Origin: Eisenbergiella porci | GTDB taxonomy: Bacteria > Bacillota > Clostridia > Lachnospirales > Lachnospiraceae | Assembly (NCBI RefSeq): GCF_009696275.1 | Contig: NZ_VUMI01000028.1 | Coordinates: 1 to 64,000 of the forward strand | Direction of reading: 5' to 3' | Length of the DNA stretch: 64,000 nucleotides | Shown here: one piece after another, positions 56,574 to 64,000 of the stretch | Numbering within the stretch: the first letter of the stretch is position 1 | Layout: each line of letters begins with the position of its first letter | Notes under the pieces: model-generated | What the model saw: only the letters and a program-made list of their open reading frames with translations | The model's database searches: none | Told to the model about the DNA's origin: nothing | Made by a program: the position numbers and the translations under genes

Positions 56574-58019
56574 TCAGCCGATGAGCCAGTCATACATCTC
56601 CTGGTATTTCTTGGCGGATACCTGCCAGGAATAATCGATTGCCATTCCGCGGTCAATGATCTTATTCCATTCTCTCTTTTTGTCATAATAAATGCGTTCC
56701 GCATACCGGACGGTCCCCAGCATTTCATGGGCATTGTAGTTCATGAAACTGAAGCCGGTTCCTGTGCTTTCAAATTCGTTATATGCCTGTACAGTATCCT
56801 TCAGGCCGCCGGTTTCCCTGACAATGGGCACGGTGCCGTAGCGCAGGGCAATCAGCTGGCTGAGTCCGCAGGGCTCAAACAGGGAAGGCATAAGGAAGGC
56901 ATCGCAGGAAGCGTAAACTCTGTGGGATACAGCTTCCGAATAGTAGATCTGGGCGGATACTTTGCCCGGGTATTTCCATGCAAAGTGGCGGAACATGTTC
57001 TCATACTGTTCTTCCCCGGTACCAAGCACCATAAGCTGAACGTTATCCTGGCACAGCTCATCCATGACATAGGCTACCAGGTCAAAGCCCTTCTGGTCGG
57101 TCAGTCTGGATACTACGCCGATCAGCATGGCCTTGTCATCCTGATCCAGTCCGAAGTCTGCCTGAAGCGCCCGTTTATTTTTGATTTTTTCTTTTCTGAA
57201 ATTCACCGCATTAAAGTGATGGGTGATGAATTTATCTGTTTCCGGATTGTATTCGTCGTAGTCAATGCCGTTGACAATACCTCTGAGATCGCCGCTGCGT
57301 GCACGCATTAGGCCATCCAGCCCTTCTCCGTAGAAGGGGGTCTTGATTTCTTCCGCATAGGTATCGCTTACGGTGGTTATCGCGTCCGCATAGACAAGGC
57401 CGCCTTTGAGAAGGTTGGCATCCTTGTAGGCCTCCAGCTTATCAGGAGTGAAGAAGGACATGGGTAAGCCAGTTATGTCCTGCACCTCCTTAATGCTCCA
57501 TTTTCCCTGGAATTTCAGGTTATGGATGGTCATGGCCGTCTTGATTCCACGGTAGAAATCGCTTCCCTGGAAGCGTTCATGCAGATATACGGGAATCAGT
57601 CCGGTCTGCCAGTCGTGGCAGTGGATTAAATCCGGGCGGAAGTCGATGACAGGCAGTATGGAAAGCGCAGCCTTGGAAAAGAATGCAAATTTCTCGATTT
57701 CAAACAGGGCGTTGTCACCGTAGGGCTTAAAGCCGTTAAAATAATATTCATTATCTATAAAGTAATATTTCACGCCGTCCATTTCCGCTTCCAGAATGCC
57801 CACATACTGATTCTGCCAGTGGAAATCCATATAGAAATGCGTTCTGTAATTCAGTCTGTCCTTCATTTCCTGGGACATGCATACATATTTGGGCAAGATC
57901 ACGCGTACGTCATAATACTCTTTATCGATACATTTGGGCAGGGAACCTACTACGTCTGCCAGGCCGCCCGTCTTAATGAACGGTACGCCTTCCGAAGCCA
58001 CAAATAAAATTTTCTTCAT
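56574..58019 (-). CDS. glgA: Glycogen synthase
   Basis: A 481-residue GT5 enzyme with the ADP-glucose motif KTGGLADVVGSLP at residues 17-29 and the C-terminal EPCGLSQLIALRYGTVPIV motif with the catalytic Glu. It extends alpha-1,4-glucan chains from ADP-glucose. No glgB, glgC or glgD is adjacent. Monocistronic, close to spo0A. Confidence 0.96.
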   Translation of the reverse strand: MKKILFVASEGVPFIKTGGLADVVGSLPKCIDKEYYDVRVILPKYVCMSQEMKDRLNYRTHFYMDFHWQNQYVGILEAEMDGVKYYFIDNEYYFNGFKPYGDNALFEIEKFAFFSKAALSILPVIDFRPDLIHCHDWQTGLIPVYLHERFQGSDFYRGIKTAMTIHNLKFQGKWSIKEVQDITGLPMSFFTPDKLEAYKDANLLKGGLVYADAITTVSDTYAEEIKTPFYGEGLDGLMRARSGDLRGIVNGIDYDEYNPETDKFITHHFNAVNFRKEKIKNKRALQADFGLDQDDKAMLIGVVSRLTDQKGFDLVAYVMDELCQDNVQLMVLGTGEEQYENMFRHFAWKYPGKVSAQIYYSEAVSHRVYASCDAFLMPSLFEPCGLSQLIALRYGTVPIVRETGGLKDTVQAYNEFESTGTGFSFMNYNAHEMLGTVRYAERIYYDKKREWNKIIDRGMAIDYSWQVSAKKYQEMYDWLIG

Positions 58020-58101
58020 TCCGAATCCTCCCGTAATTTCTTAATACCTTCCCTAGATAGGTTTACAAATATTATACATCATTACGGCATTTAATAAAAG
58101 A

Positions 58102-58632
58102 TTAATTTTTATATTGAAGCCTTATTTTGTCTGCAATGAGGGCAATAAACTCGGAATTGGTGGGTTTTCCCTTACCTGTGTTGATTGTGTAACCGAACAA
58201 AGAGTCCAGAGTTTCCATTTTTCCTCTGCTCCATGCAACCTCAATGGCATGTCTGATGGCGCGTTCCACGCGGCTGGGTGTTGTCTGGTATTTCTTGGCA
58301 ATTGTAGGGTAGAGGATTTTGGTAATGGAATTGAGCATTTCGATGTCCTCCACCGACATCATTATGGCTTCCCGCAGGTATTGATAGCCTTTGATATGGG
58401 CAGGTACGCCGATTTCATGTATCATGTCCGTTACGTCTTTTTCCAGGTTATGGGTTACGGCCGGTTGGTCTGCCGTCTCTTCTTCCCTGGGCATAAAGTC
58501 GGATGCTGATGAAGCGCCGGATGCCGGTACGGTTATCATAATCTGGAATTCTTTATTGGTTTTCATAAGATCCGTGAGAATCTGTACCACTCTTTCGTTG
58601 TCTTTCCCTGTATTCATGCGTAACTGTTCCAT
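58102..58632 (-). CDS. spo0A: Receiver-less Spo0A: Spo0A DNA-binding domain with a vestigial N-terminus
   Basis: A 176-residue protein. Residues about 70-176 are a full Spo0A effector domain: [37 protein letters not shown] (recognition helix) and [18 protein letters not shown]. Normal Spo0A is about 265 residues with a receiver domain of 120. Here the N-terminus ([20 protein letters not shown]) lines up with beta-1 and alpha-1 of the receiver, but the acidic pair is replaced (GKDN) and beta-3 with the phosphorylated Asp is absent; an Ala/Ser-rich linker follows. The ATG at 58632 has GGAGG upstream. It lies after spoIVB as normal spo0A does. Either a derived Spo0A or a paralogue. Confidence 0.85.
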   Translation of the reverse strand: MEQLRMNTGKDNERVVQILTDLMKTNKEFQIMITVPASGASSASDFMPREEETADQPAVTHNLEKDVTDMIHEIGVPAHIKGYQYLREAIMMSVEDIEMLNSITKILYPTIAKKYQTTPSRVERAIRHAIEVAWSRGKMETLDSLFGYTINTGKGKPTNSEFIALIADKIRLQYKN

Positions 58633-58734
58633 ATATGTCCTCCATTCCAACAGAAATCTTTTTCTTTCTGTCTCTTCCTGCATTTATTATATAAGAATGA
58701 CAATTTATGGCAACCTTCTTTCATCGCAGAAAAG

Positions 58735-58915
58735 GCGGGGTTTCGTGGGGATTCGGGATAAATCGCGCGGAGAGAGGGCGAAAGAAGGCGAAAATGGGGG
58801 AAAATGGGCGATGGATGGATGGGGGAGATGGGAGAAAATGGGGGTAATGTTAAAATTTAGGGGATAATTAAGGGGATAGATAGTGGGGGGAGGGAGGGAG
58901 AAGGGATAATAAGCG
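58735..58915 (+). other. G-rich tract with a canonical G-quadruplex motif
   Basis: The plus strand has many runs of three or more G, including GGGGGGAGGGAGGGAGAAGG (58885-58904, next base G): four G-tracts with loops of one to four bases, which fits the G3+N1-7 rule. It lies in the noncoding gap between spoIVB and spo0A; in the minus-strand transcript the tract is C-rich. Confidence 0.65.
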
Positions 58916-58929
58916 GGGGGCCGCCGTGG

Positions 58930-59038
58930 CAGCCTTGGAATTGCGGGCAATTCCAAGGCTGTGGGGCTTCGCCCCATAAAATACAAGGGGAGAGTTCCTT
59001 TTTGAGCTAGCTCAAACGGGCCTATCCCCTTGTATTTT
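58930..59038. terminator. Chain of three hairpins after spoIVB
   Basis: CAGCCTTGGAATTGC / GCAATTCCAAGGCTG (58930-58961), TGGGGC-TTC-GCCCCA (58962-58976), and AAAATACAAGGGG / CCCCTTGTATTTT (58978-59038) whose loop holds the 16-bp palindrome TTTGAGCTAGCTCAAA (59001-59016). They lie downstream of spoIVB on the minus strand and probably insulate it from spo0A. The density exceeds what a terminator needs. Confidence 0.65.
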
Positions 59039-59045
59039 GCACGGC

Positions 59046-60350
59046 TCATTGGAGGAGCATGTTTTCAATAAATATCCCAAATCCTCTTGTGGGGTCCTGG
59101 ACGAGGACGTGGGTTACGGCGCCTATTAGTTTTCCGTCTTGTATGATTGGGCTTCCGCTCATCCCCTGGACGATTCCTCCGGTGGTTTCCAGGAGGGTTT
59201 TGTCGGTGATTTGCAGTTCGATTCCTCTGTTTATATTATCATGGTCCAGGTGGACTGATGTAATTTTTACGTCGTAGAGCTGGGGGGCGCCTCCTACGCT
59301 GCAGAGGATCTGGGCGGGGCCCAGGTCTACTTCCTGTTTCAGGCCGATGGGCATGGCCTGTGAGGTGATGTGGGAGGCGGCGGATTCGTTTAGTTCCCCG
59401 AATATGCCTTCCACGGTGTTGGCCTCGATTGTTCCCATTTTGTTGCTTTCCTTGTAGTCTATGACTCCGGTAAGCTCTCCCGGGGTGCCGTTCTCTCCTT
59501 TAGTTATGGATACAATCTCGGTGGTGTACAGGCTTCCGTTTTTCAAATTCATAAGCGTGGCTGTGTCCATATCGTTGATTCCATGGCCCAGCGCCCCAAA
59601 AGAGTTGTTTTCATCCAGGTAGGTGAGCGTCCCCACGCCCTGGGCGTTGTCCCGTATCCATATGCCCAGCTTGTACTCTCCGTCCTGGTTGCGTTCGGGC
59701 CTGACCTTTAAGTCAAATTCCTGGTCTTCCCTGAGGATGGTTAATACCAGCTCCTCTCCATTGCTTTCTTCTATCTGCCGCATAAAGGCGGCTTTCCCTT
59801 CTACCTCCCGTCCGTTTACCTTGAGGATATAGTCTCCTTCCTTTAAAAGGTGTCCCACAGGTTCTTTCGACTGTCCGTCGTCTCCGGTAAAATCCCCTGT
59901 GGCAATCACCAGGATTCCTTCGGTTTTTACATAAATTCCGATGGGGATTCCCGCAGGTATCAGAGTCTTGTCGTTGATTACCTGAACGTTTACCGTTTTA
60001 AAGGGAATGAGGCCGAACAGCTTCAGATCCATGGTATAGGTCTCAATATCCTCCGCATAGAGGGTTAGAGGCTCCGCCAGATCCACGGAGAGGGTTTTCG
60101 CCTCCCTGGCATCGACCGCAGCATTCATGCCTGTAACGGGGATGGCTCCATCCTCTGTTTCAGCCGGAGCTTTGTAAAGTTTTCCGGATACCGGAACGTT
60201 AAGGTCAAGATCCTGCCGGATACCCGCCCGGATATGAATAGCGCCGGGTATTTTTTCCCATATGAGAATCATCCAGCATATAAATAAAGCTGTGATTGAG
60301 CCGATCAGCAGCACATATAAAAATAGTCGGTATTTTTCTCTTCTTTCCAA
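59046..60350 (-). CDS. spoIVB: SpoIVB peptidase
   Basis: A 434-residue sporulation serine peptidase (family S55). N-terminal membrane anchor (about 10-31), a PDZ domain (about 150-220) and a C-terminal peptidase domain with His256 (GALGHGIND) and Ser398 (VQGMSGSPI). Made in the forespore, it activates SpoIVFB by cleaving SpoIVFA, leading to sigma-K. The start is a TTG, with AGGAAGG 10 bases upstream. Located between recN and spo0A as is standard. Confidence 0.96.
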   Translation of the reverse strand: MERREKYRLFLYVLLIGSITALFICWMILIWEKIPGAIHIRAGIRQDLDLNVPVSGKLYKAPAETEDGAIPVTGMNAAVDAREAKTLSVDLAEPLTLYAEDIETYTMDLKLFGLIPFKTVNVQVINDKTLIPAGIPIGIYVKTEGILVIATGDFTGDDGQSKEPVGHLLKEGDYILKVNGREVEGKAAFMRQIEESNGEELVLTILREDQEFDLKVRPERNQDGEYKLGIWIRDNAQGVGTLTYLDENNSFGALGHGINDMDTATLMNLKNGSLYTTEIVSITKGENGTPGELTGVIDYKESNKMGTIEANTVEGIFGELNESAASHITSQAMPIGLKQEVDLGPAQILCSVGGAPQLYDVKITSVHLDHDNINRGIELQITDKTLLETTGGIVQGMSGSPIIQDGKLIGAVTHVLVQDPTRGFGIFIENMLLQ

Positions 60351-60528
60351 TTTTCCACATCCTTCCTGCCGTATATTCCCGCAGTAAGCCAGCCGGCCTG
60401 ATGGATCTTTTCATCATCAGAAGGGCCGGTGCAGATACCAGGCAGCCTGCCGCCAGGTATCTGACTTCGCTTAAAGCAGGTACAGTGTCTTTGCGTCACA
60501 GTTTTTTTCATCTGTAAAACAAAGAAAA

Positions 60529-60553
60529 GGACATACACGTTACATGTACGTCC
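60529..60553 (-). terminator. Terminator after recN
   Basis: GGACATACACG and CATGTACGTCC (60529-60553) form a stem with a T-run on the minus strand (TTTTCTTTG), 33 bp after recN. Confidence 0.75.
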
Positions 60554-60585
60554 TTTCTAGTATGTGACAAATGGTTCAAGATAAT

Positions 60586-62271
60586 TTAGTATTGTTTTGT
60601 ATTTGCTGCCATTTCTTTCAATTCCCTGGCATTGGCGAGCGAGCTTTCCGTAATGGTATCTGAGCCAAGCATGCGGGCAAGCTCGTCTAAAATAGCGTCC
60701 CCGCGGATTTCGGCAATGGCGGTAACGGTACTTTCTTCCATGGATTTTTTTTCAATTACAAAATGGTTGTCGGCCATGGCGGCAATCTGTGGAAGGTGGG
60801 TAATGCAGATAACCTGGCGGGTTTTGCCAAGAAGCGCCAGCTTCTGTGATACCTTCCATGCGGTTTTGCCGCTGATTCCGGTGTCTATTTCATCGAAAAT
60901 AAAGGTGTCCTTATCTTCCTGGCCTGCCGTAACCGTTTTTAACGCCAGCATAATACGCGACAGCTCGCCGCCGCTGGCTACGCTGGCAAGCGGTCTGCGG
61001 GGTTCGCCGGGATTGGTGGAGATCATAAAGGCTGCATCGTCCCAGCCGTCGGGGCCAATGCCCTCCTTTTTCTCCAGAGCCACGCTGAAATCCACCTGGT
61101 TGAAATTCAGGTCCAAAAGGGCGTCTATCAGCAGGGCAGACAGTTTCTTACCCGCGTCTTTCCTGATTTTCGTGGCCCTTGCGCACAGCTTTTCCAGGCC
61201 GGTACGGGCCAGCTTTAATTCCTTTTCCAGCTTTTCCCGGTAAGCATCGGCATCAAGAAGCCGTTCCATCTCTTCCTGCTTCTGCTGTTGGTATTGAAAG
61301 ATTTCATCTATTGTGGACCCATATTTGTCCTTCAGCCGGTTGATTATGTTCAGCCGTTCCTCAATCTGTAAAAATAAGTTCTGGTCAAACTCCAAATCGG
61401 ACAGGTAATCGGATACGGTCCTGTTAAAATCATTGAGCAGGCCGTCGATATCCGTCAGCATGCCTGCCATTTCCTCCAGGGAGGTATCGAAGGCGCTTAC
61501 ACTGTTCAGTTCCCGAAGGGCGCGTCCGGCAGCGCCGCCTGCGCCGCAGTCCGACTCATAGCCGGTGAGGGAATGTACGTTATTCAGCACCTCCGCAATT
61601 TTGCGGCTGTTGCTCATTTTCCGGTAGCTGTTTTCCAGCTCCTCATCCTCGCCTTCCTTTAAAGAGGCGCTTTCGATTTCTTCCAGTTCAAAGAGGGCCA
61701 GGGAAAGCTCCCGTTCCTTTTCCCTTTCATCCAGATTGGTTTCCTTCAGCTGTTCCTGAAGTTTTCTGTAAATATGATATTTCTCTTTTATTTCTTTTTT
61801 TATACCGGTAATTTCTTTCCCGGCAAAATCATCCAGAATTTCCAAATGTTTTTTTGACTGCAGCAGCTGCTGGGAATCATGCTGTCCGTGGATATCGATG
61901 AGGACTCCGGAAAGCTCCTTCAAAAGCTTGGCATTCACCGTTTCGCCGTTTACCTTGCTGATACTGCGCTGGGGCATGATACGGCGCTGCAGAATGACCA
62001 GGCCGTCCTCTTCCACCGGGATGTCAAGCTTCTTCACCCGTTCCAGCTGTCCTTCCTTTTCCAGATGGAAAACCAGCTCAATCAGGGCATAATCGGCTCC
62101 GGTCCTGATCAGATCGCGATCGCCCCGGCCTCCCAGCGCGAGCCCTACAGAACCTATGATGATGGATTTTCCTGCGCCGGTTTCACCTGTCAGGATGTTC
62201 AGACGGGGCCCGAAATACACCTCAGTCTCCTGAATCAATGCCAGATTTTTAACATGTAGGCTTACTAACAT
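60586..62271 (-). CDS. recN: DNA repair protein RecN
   Basis: A 561-residue SMC-like ATPase: Walker A LTGETGAGKSIIIGSVGLAL, a long coiled coil (about 150-360), the signature VASGGELSRIMLALK and Walker B FIFDEIDTGISG. It helps in double-strand break repair. The ATG at 62271 has AGGAG 8 bases upstream; the 26 extra residues are not family-like. It follows argR in the canonical order. Confidence 0.97.
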   Translation of the reverse strand: MLVSLHVKNLALIQETEVYFGPRLNILTGETGAGKSIIIGSVGLALGGRGDRDLIRTGADYALIELVFHLEKEGQLERVKKLDIPVEEDGLVILQRRIMPQRSISKVNGETVNAKLLKELSGVLIDIHGQHDSQQLLQSKKHLEILDDFAGKEITGIKKEIKEKYHIYRKLQEQLKETNLDEREKERELSLALFELEEIESASLKEGEDEELENSYRKMSNSRKIAEVLNNVHSLTGYESDCGAGGAAGRALRELNSVSAFDTSLEEMAGMLTDIDGLLNDFNRTVSDYLSDLEFDQNLFLQIEERLNIINRLKDKYGSTIDEIFQYQQQKQEEMERLLDADAYREKLEKELKLARTGLEKLCARATKIRKDAGKKLSALLIDALLDLNFNQVDFSVALEKKEGIGPDGWDDAAFMISTNPGEPRRPLASVASGGELSRIMLALKTVTAGQEDKDTFIFDEIDTGISGKTAWKVSQKLALLGKTRQVICITHLPQIAAMADNHFVIEKKSMEESTVTAIAEIRGDAILDELARMLGSDTITESSLANARELKEMAANTKQY

Positions 62272-62349
62272 CTTTACTTCTCCTATTGCTCCTTCCGAAC
62301 GCTTCCCGGCGGGTTCCCCCTTCCTGCCGGCATTGTCTTGCGGCCGCAT

Positions 62350-62802
62350 TTACTTTTCCAGGATTTCCCTGATTTTATCCATCACGATTCTGGTGTCCTC
62401 CACACTGCGCACCGCCATCATGATCGTATCGTCTCCTGCAATGCTTCCCACGATTTCCCTGAATTTCATGGCGTCCACAGCCGCAGCCACCGCCATGGCC
62501 ATACCGGAAACCGTCTTAATTACGAGAATATTCTGAGCCATATCCATAGAAACGAAGCCGTCCCTGAGCACTCTTACATATTTATCCCAGAGATGGCTGT
62601 CGTCCTGACGCAGCACCACGTATTTCTGCCTGCCGTTTCCCGCCGGGACCTTGGATAAATGCAGCTGCCTGATATCCCTGGAAACGGTGGCCTGGGTAAC
62701 CGTAAAGCCGGCTTCCCGCAGTCTGTCTGCCAGTTCTTCCTGGGTCTCTATTTCACTGTTTTCTATTAATTCCACAATTTTTTCATGTCTGCTTTGTTTC
62801 AT
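62350..62802 (-). CDS. argR: Arginine repressor
   Basis: A 150-residue ArgR: N-terminal winged helix (RHEKIVELIENSEIETQEEL, TVTQATVSRDIRQLHLSKV) and C-terminal arginine-binding domain (MAMAVAAAVDAMKFREIVGS, GDDTIMMAVR). It represses arginine synthesis genes. The ATG at 62802 fits the family start; a GTG at 62814 overlaps nadK and is an alternative. Confidence 0.95.
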   Translation of the reverse strand: MKQSRHEKIVELIENSEIETQEELADRLREAGFTVTQATVSRDIRQLHLSKVPAGNGRQKYVVLRQDDSHLWDKYVRVLRDGFVSMDMAQNILVIKTVSGMAMAVAAAVDAMKFREIVGSIAGDDTIMMAVRSVEDTRIVMDKIREILEK

Positions 62803-62806
62803 CGGC

Positions 62807-63679
62807 CTATTCACTCATCTTTCTATGTAAACGCTCCAGGAAACTCAGTTCGCTCAATTTCATAATGGAGGTGGTCTTATCGCTGCGGGTTACCTTAAGC
62901 CGGTCCCCGGATTTGAGGATCAGGCAGCGGCTGCCGTCAAAGTTCACCTCCACCTCCTGCTCCTGCCCGGACTGCCTTTCACCGATTTCCACCACAACCT
63001 CGTCCTCCGCCCGCAGAATTATGCTTCTGGTATTCAACGTATGAGGACAGATGGGTGTAAGGAGGATCAGACTTGCTCCCGGTTCCACGATGGGGCCGCC
63101 GGCCGACATATTGTAGCCGGTGGATCCAGTGGGAGTTGCAATGACAATACCATCCGCACCGTAGCTGTTTAGCACCTGGCCGTTTACCCAGATACGGAAC
63201 TGTATGATCTGCAGCGGACCTCTTCTTGTGATGGTCACATCGTTGAGCGCATGCACCTGGGCCGTTTCCCCGCTGCCGTTCTCACGGAGCACCCGCCCCG
63301 ACAGCATCATGCGTTCTTCAATGGTATATTCCTCCCGCAGAAGCTTTTCCAGCGCCAGATCAAGCGCTAAAGGCTCCACCTCGGCAAGGTATCCCACAGT
63401 GCCCAGGTTTACGCCCAGAAGGGGGATCCCGCTGGCCGCCGTCTCCCGCGCCGCCTTGAGCATGGTGCCGTCCCCGCCCAGAACGATCATGCAGTCGGAA
63501 CGGTATGTATCCCCGCCTTCCTTCAGACGGATCTGCTCCTCCGTTTCGTTATCCGCACAAACTATGCAGACGGCACCCCTTTCCTCCAGATATTTACGGA
63601 TGTAGTAGGTGACCTTCAGTCCCGGGTCTTTCGGTCTGTTTGTCATGATAATATAATGTTTGCCGCACCCTATACCCAT
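62807..63679 (-). CDS. nadK: NAD kinase
   Basis: A 290-residue ATP/polyphosphate-NAD kinase with GGDGTMLKAARE, NLGTVGYLAEVEP and ATPTGSTGYNMSAGGPI. It makes NADP from NAD. It lies between tlyA and argR in the conserved order. Confidence 0.97.
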   Translation of the reverse strand: MGIGCGKHYIIMTNRPKDPGLKVTYYIRKYLEERGAVCIVCADNETEEQIRLKEGGDTYRSDCMIVLGGDGTMLKAARETAASGIPLLGVNLGTVGYLAEVEPLALDLALEKLLREEYTIEERMMLSGRVLRENGSGETAQVHALNDVTITRRGPLQIIQFRIWVNGQVLNSYGADGIVIATPTGSTGYNMSAGGPIVEPGASLILLTPICPHTLNTRSIILRAEDEVVVEIGERQSGQEQEVEVNFDGSRCLILKSGDRLKVTRSDKTTSIMKLSELSFLERLHRKMSE

Positions 63680-63685
63680 TTCCTG

Positions 63686-64000
63686 TTACCCCTGTTTTCC
63701 ATCCTTTTCCAGAGCCTCATGCGCCTGCTCCACGATATTGCGTATGTTTTCCTTCCATTCCTGCTTTGCACACAGATCTGCGCCTTTCGCCTGCACCCCG
63801 GCCAGCCTGCGTTCCGCTTCATGCTCCGTAAGCGAGATGATTTCTTCCGGCAGCGCCCTCTTTTTTTCCAGGAAAACCAGATACTCGATATTTCCTTCCG
63901 GCCCTTTCACCGGAGAATAGTTCAGTCCCTGTACACTGAAGCCGGTAAGGTCTGCAAAATCAATGACCTTGGCAATGACCTCCCGGTGTATCTCAGGTTC
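63686..64000 (-). CDS. tlyA: TlyA-family rRNA methyltransferase/hemolysin, C-terminal part
   Basis: The gene continues past the window edge; the last 105 codons are present. EPEIHREVIAKVIDFADLTG and the GLNYSPVKGPEGNIEYL motif match the end of the FtsJ-like 2'-O-methyltransferase domain of TlyA. It methylates 16S and 23S rRNA in known members. The tail of about 60 residues is charged and helical. It is 6 bp upstream of nadK. Confidence 0.88.
   Translation of the reverse strand, partial: EPEIHREVIAKVIDFADLTGFSVQGLNYSPVKGPEGNIEYLVFLEKKRALPEEIISLTEHEAERRLAGVQAKGADLCAKQEWKENIRNIVEQAHEALEKDGKQG

Noticed and set aside
58705-59049. 114-residue minus-strand ORF in the spoIVB-spo0A gap
   Set aside because: Pro/Leu/Phe/Ser-rich translation arising from the G-rich tract and hairpins; no domain. 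I checked it for the missing Spo0A receiver and found none.

Overview
The window looks like a low-to-mid GC, endospore-forming Clostridia chromosome, most likely Lachnospiraceae. The evidence is the conserved Firmicutes order tlyA-nadK-argR-recN-spoIVB-spo0A at the right end, the run yicC-remA-gmk-rpoZ-rimO-pgsA-cinA-recA-recX-rny, sporulation genes (spoVB, spoIIM, spoIVB, a Spo0A-type regulator, a CotF-like pair), RqcH, and strong Shine-Dalgarno sites (AGGAGG type). No rRNA, tRNA, CRISPR array, complete insertion sequence or prophage was seen. Most genes lie on the minus strand.

Layout. 0.1-6.3 kb is a mixed, partly accessory block: a metallophosphoesterase with an odd C-terminus, an SRAP (HMCES/YedK) protein, a UvrD-type helicase, a small protein translationally coupled to an AAA+/STAND-like ATPase, and a NIF3-type PII-like protein. 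6.4-14.9 kb holds an MrfA/YprA-like DUF1998 helicase, a 1730-residue DUF4132 protein and a 139-residue partner. 15.1-19.7 kb holds a 54-residue orphan ORF, a MerR regulator upstream of a GH2 glycosidase, and a self-controlled TetR gene next to the stump of its probable target. 19.7-25.8 kb holds a T-box-controlled leuA whose product is fused to an AraC-type DNA-binding domain, then the glycolytic operon gap-pgk-tpiA. 26-35 kb holds a PHP phosphatase, small unknown genes, a nifS-nifU-mnmA sulfur-transfer operon, spoVB and a DAHP synthase. 35-39.3 kb holds a PII-like protein with a DUF1538 membrane protein, xerD and spoIIM. 39.4-50.9 kb is the housekeeping run nudF, rny, recX, recA (with LexA boxes), a zinc-ribbon membrane protein, cinA, pgsA, rimO, rpoZ, gmk, remA, yicC. 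50.9-51.3 kb is a 351-bp nearly full-length palindrome. 51.4-64 kb holds a TraX-like protein, rqcH, a GNAT acetyltransferase, CotF-like proteins, an RsiV-like lipoprotein, glgA, a receiver-less spo0A, spoIVB, recN, argR, nadK and the end of tlyA.

The observations most worth following are: (1) the LeuA-AraC fusion under a T-box; (2) a Spo0A at the canonical locus that keeps its DNA-binding domain but lacks most of the receiver domain, including the phospho-acceptor region; (3) a two-hairpin dispersed repeat present in opposite orientations at 18.6 and 39.4 kb; (4) the 351-bp palindrome upstream of yicC; (5) the possible defence remnants at 0.1-5.8 kb; (6) a TetR regulon in which the same operator palindrome precedes tetR and a truncated membrane-protein gene. 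Family assignments come from recognised motifs and gene order; no database search was run.
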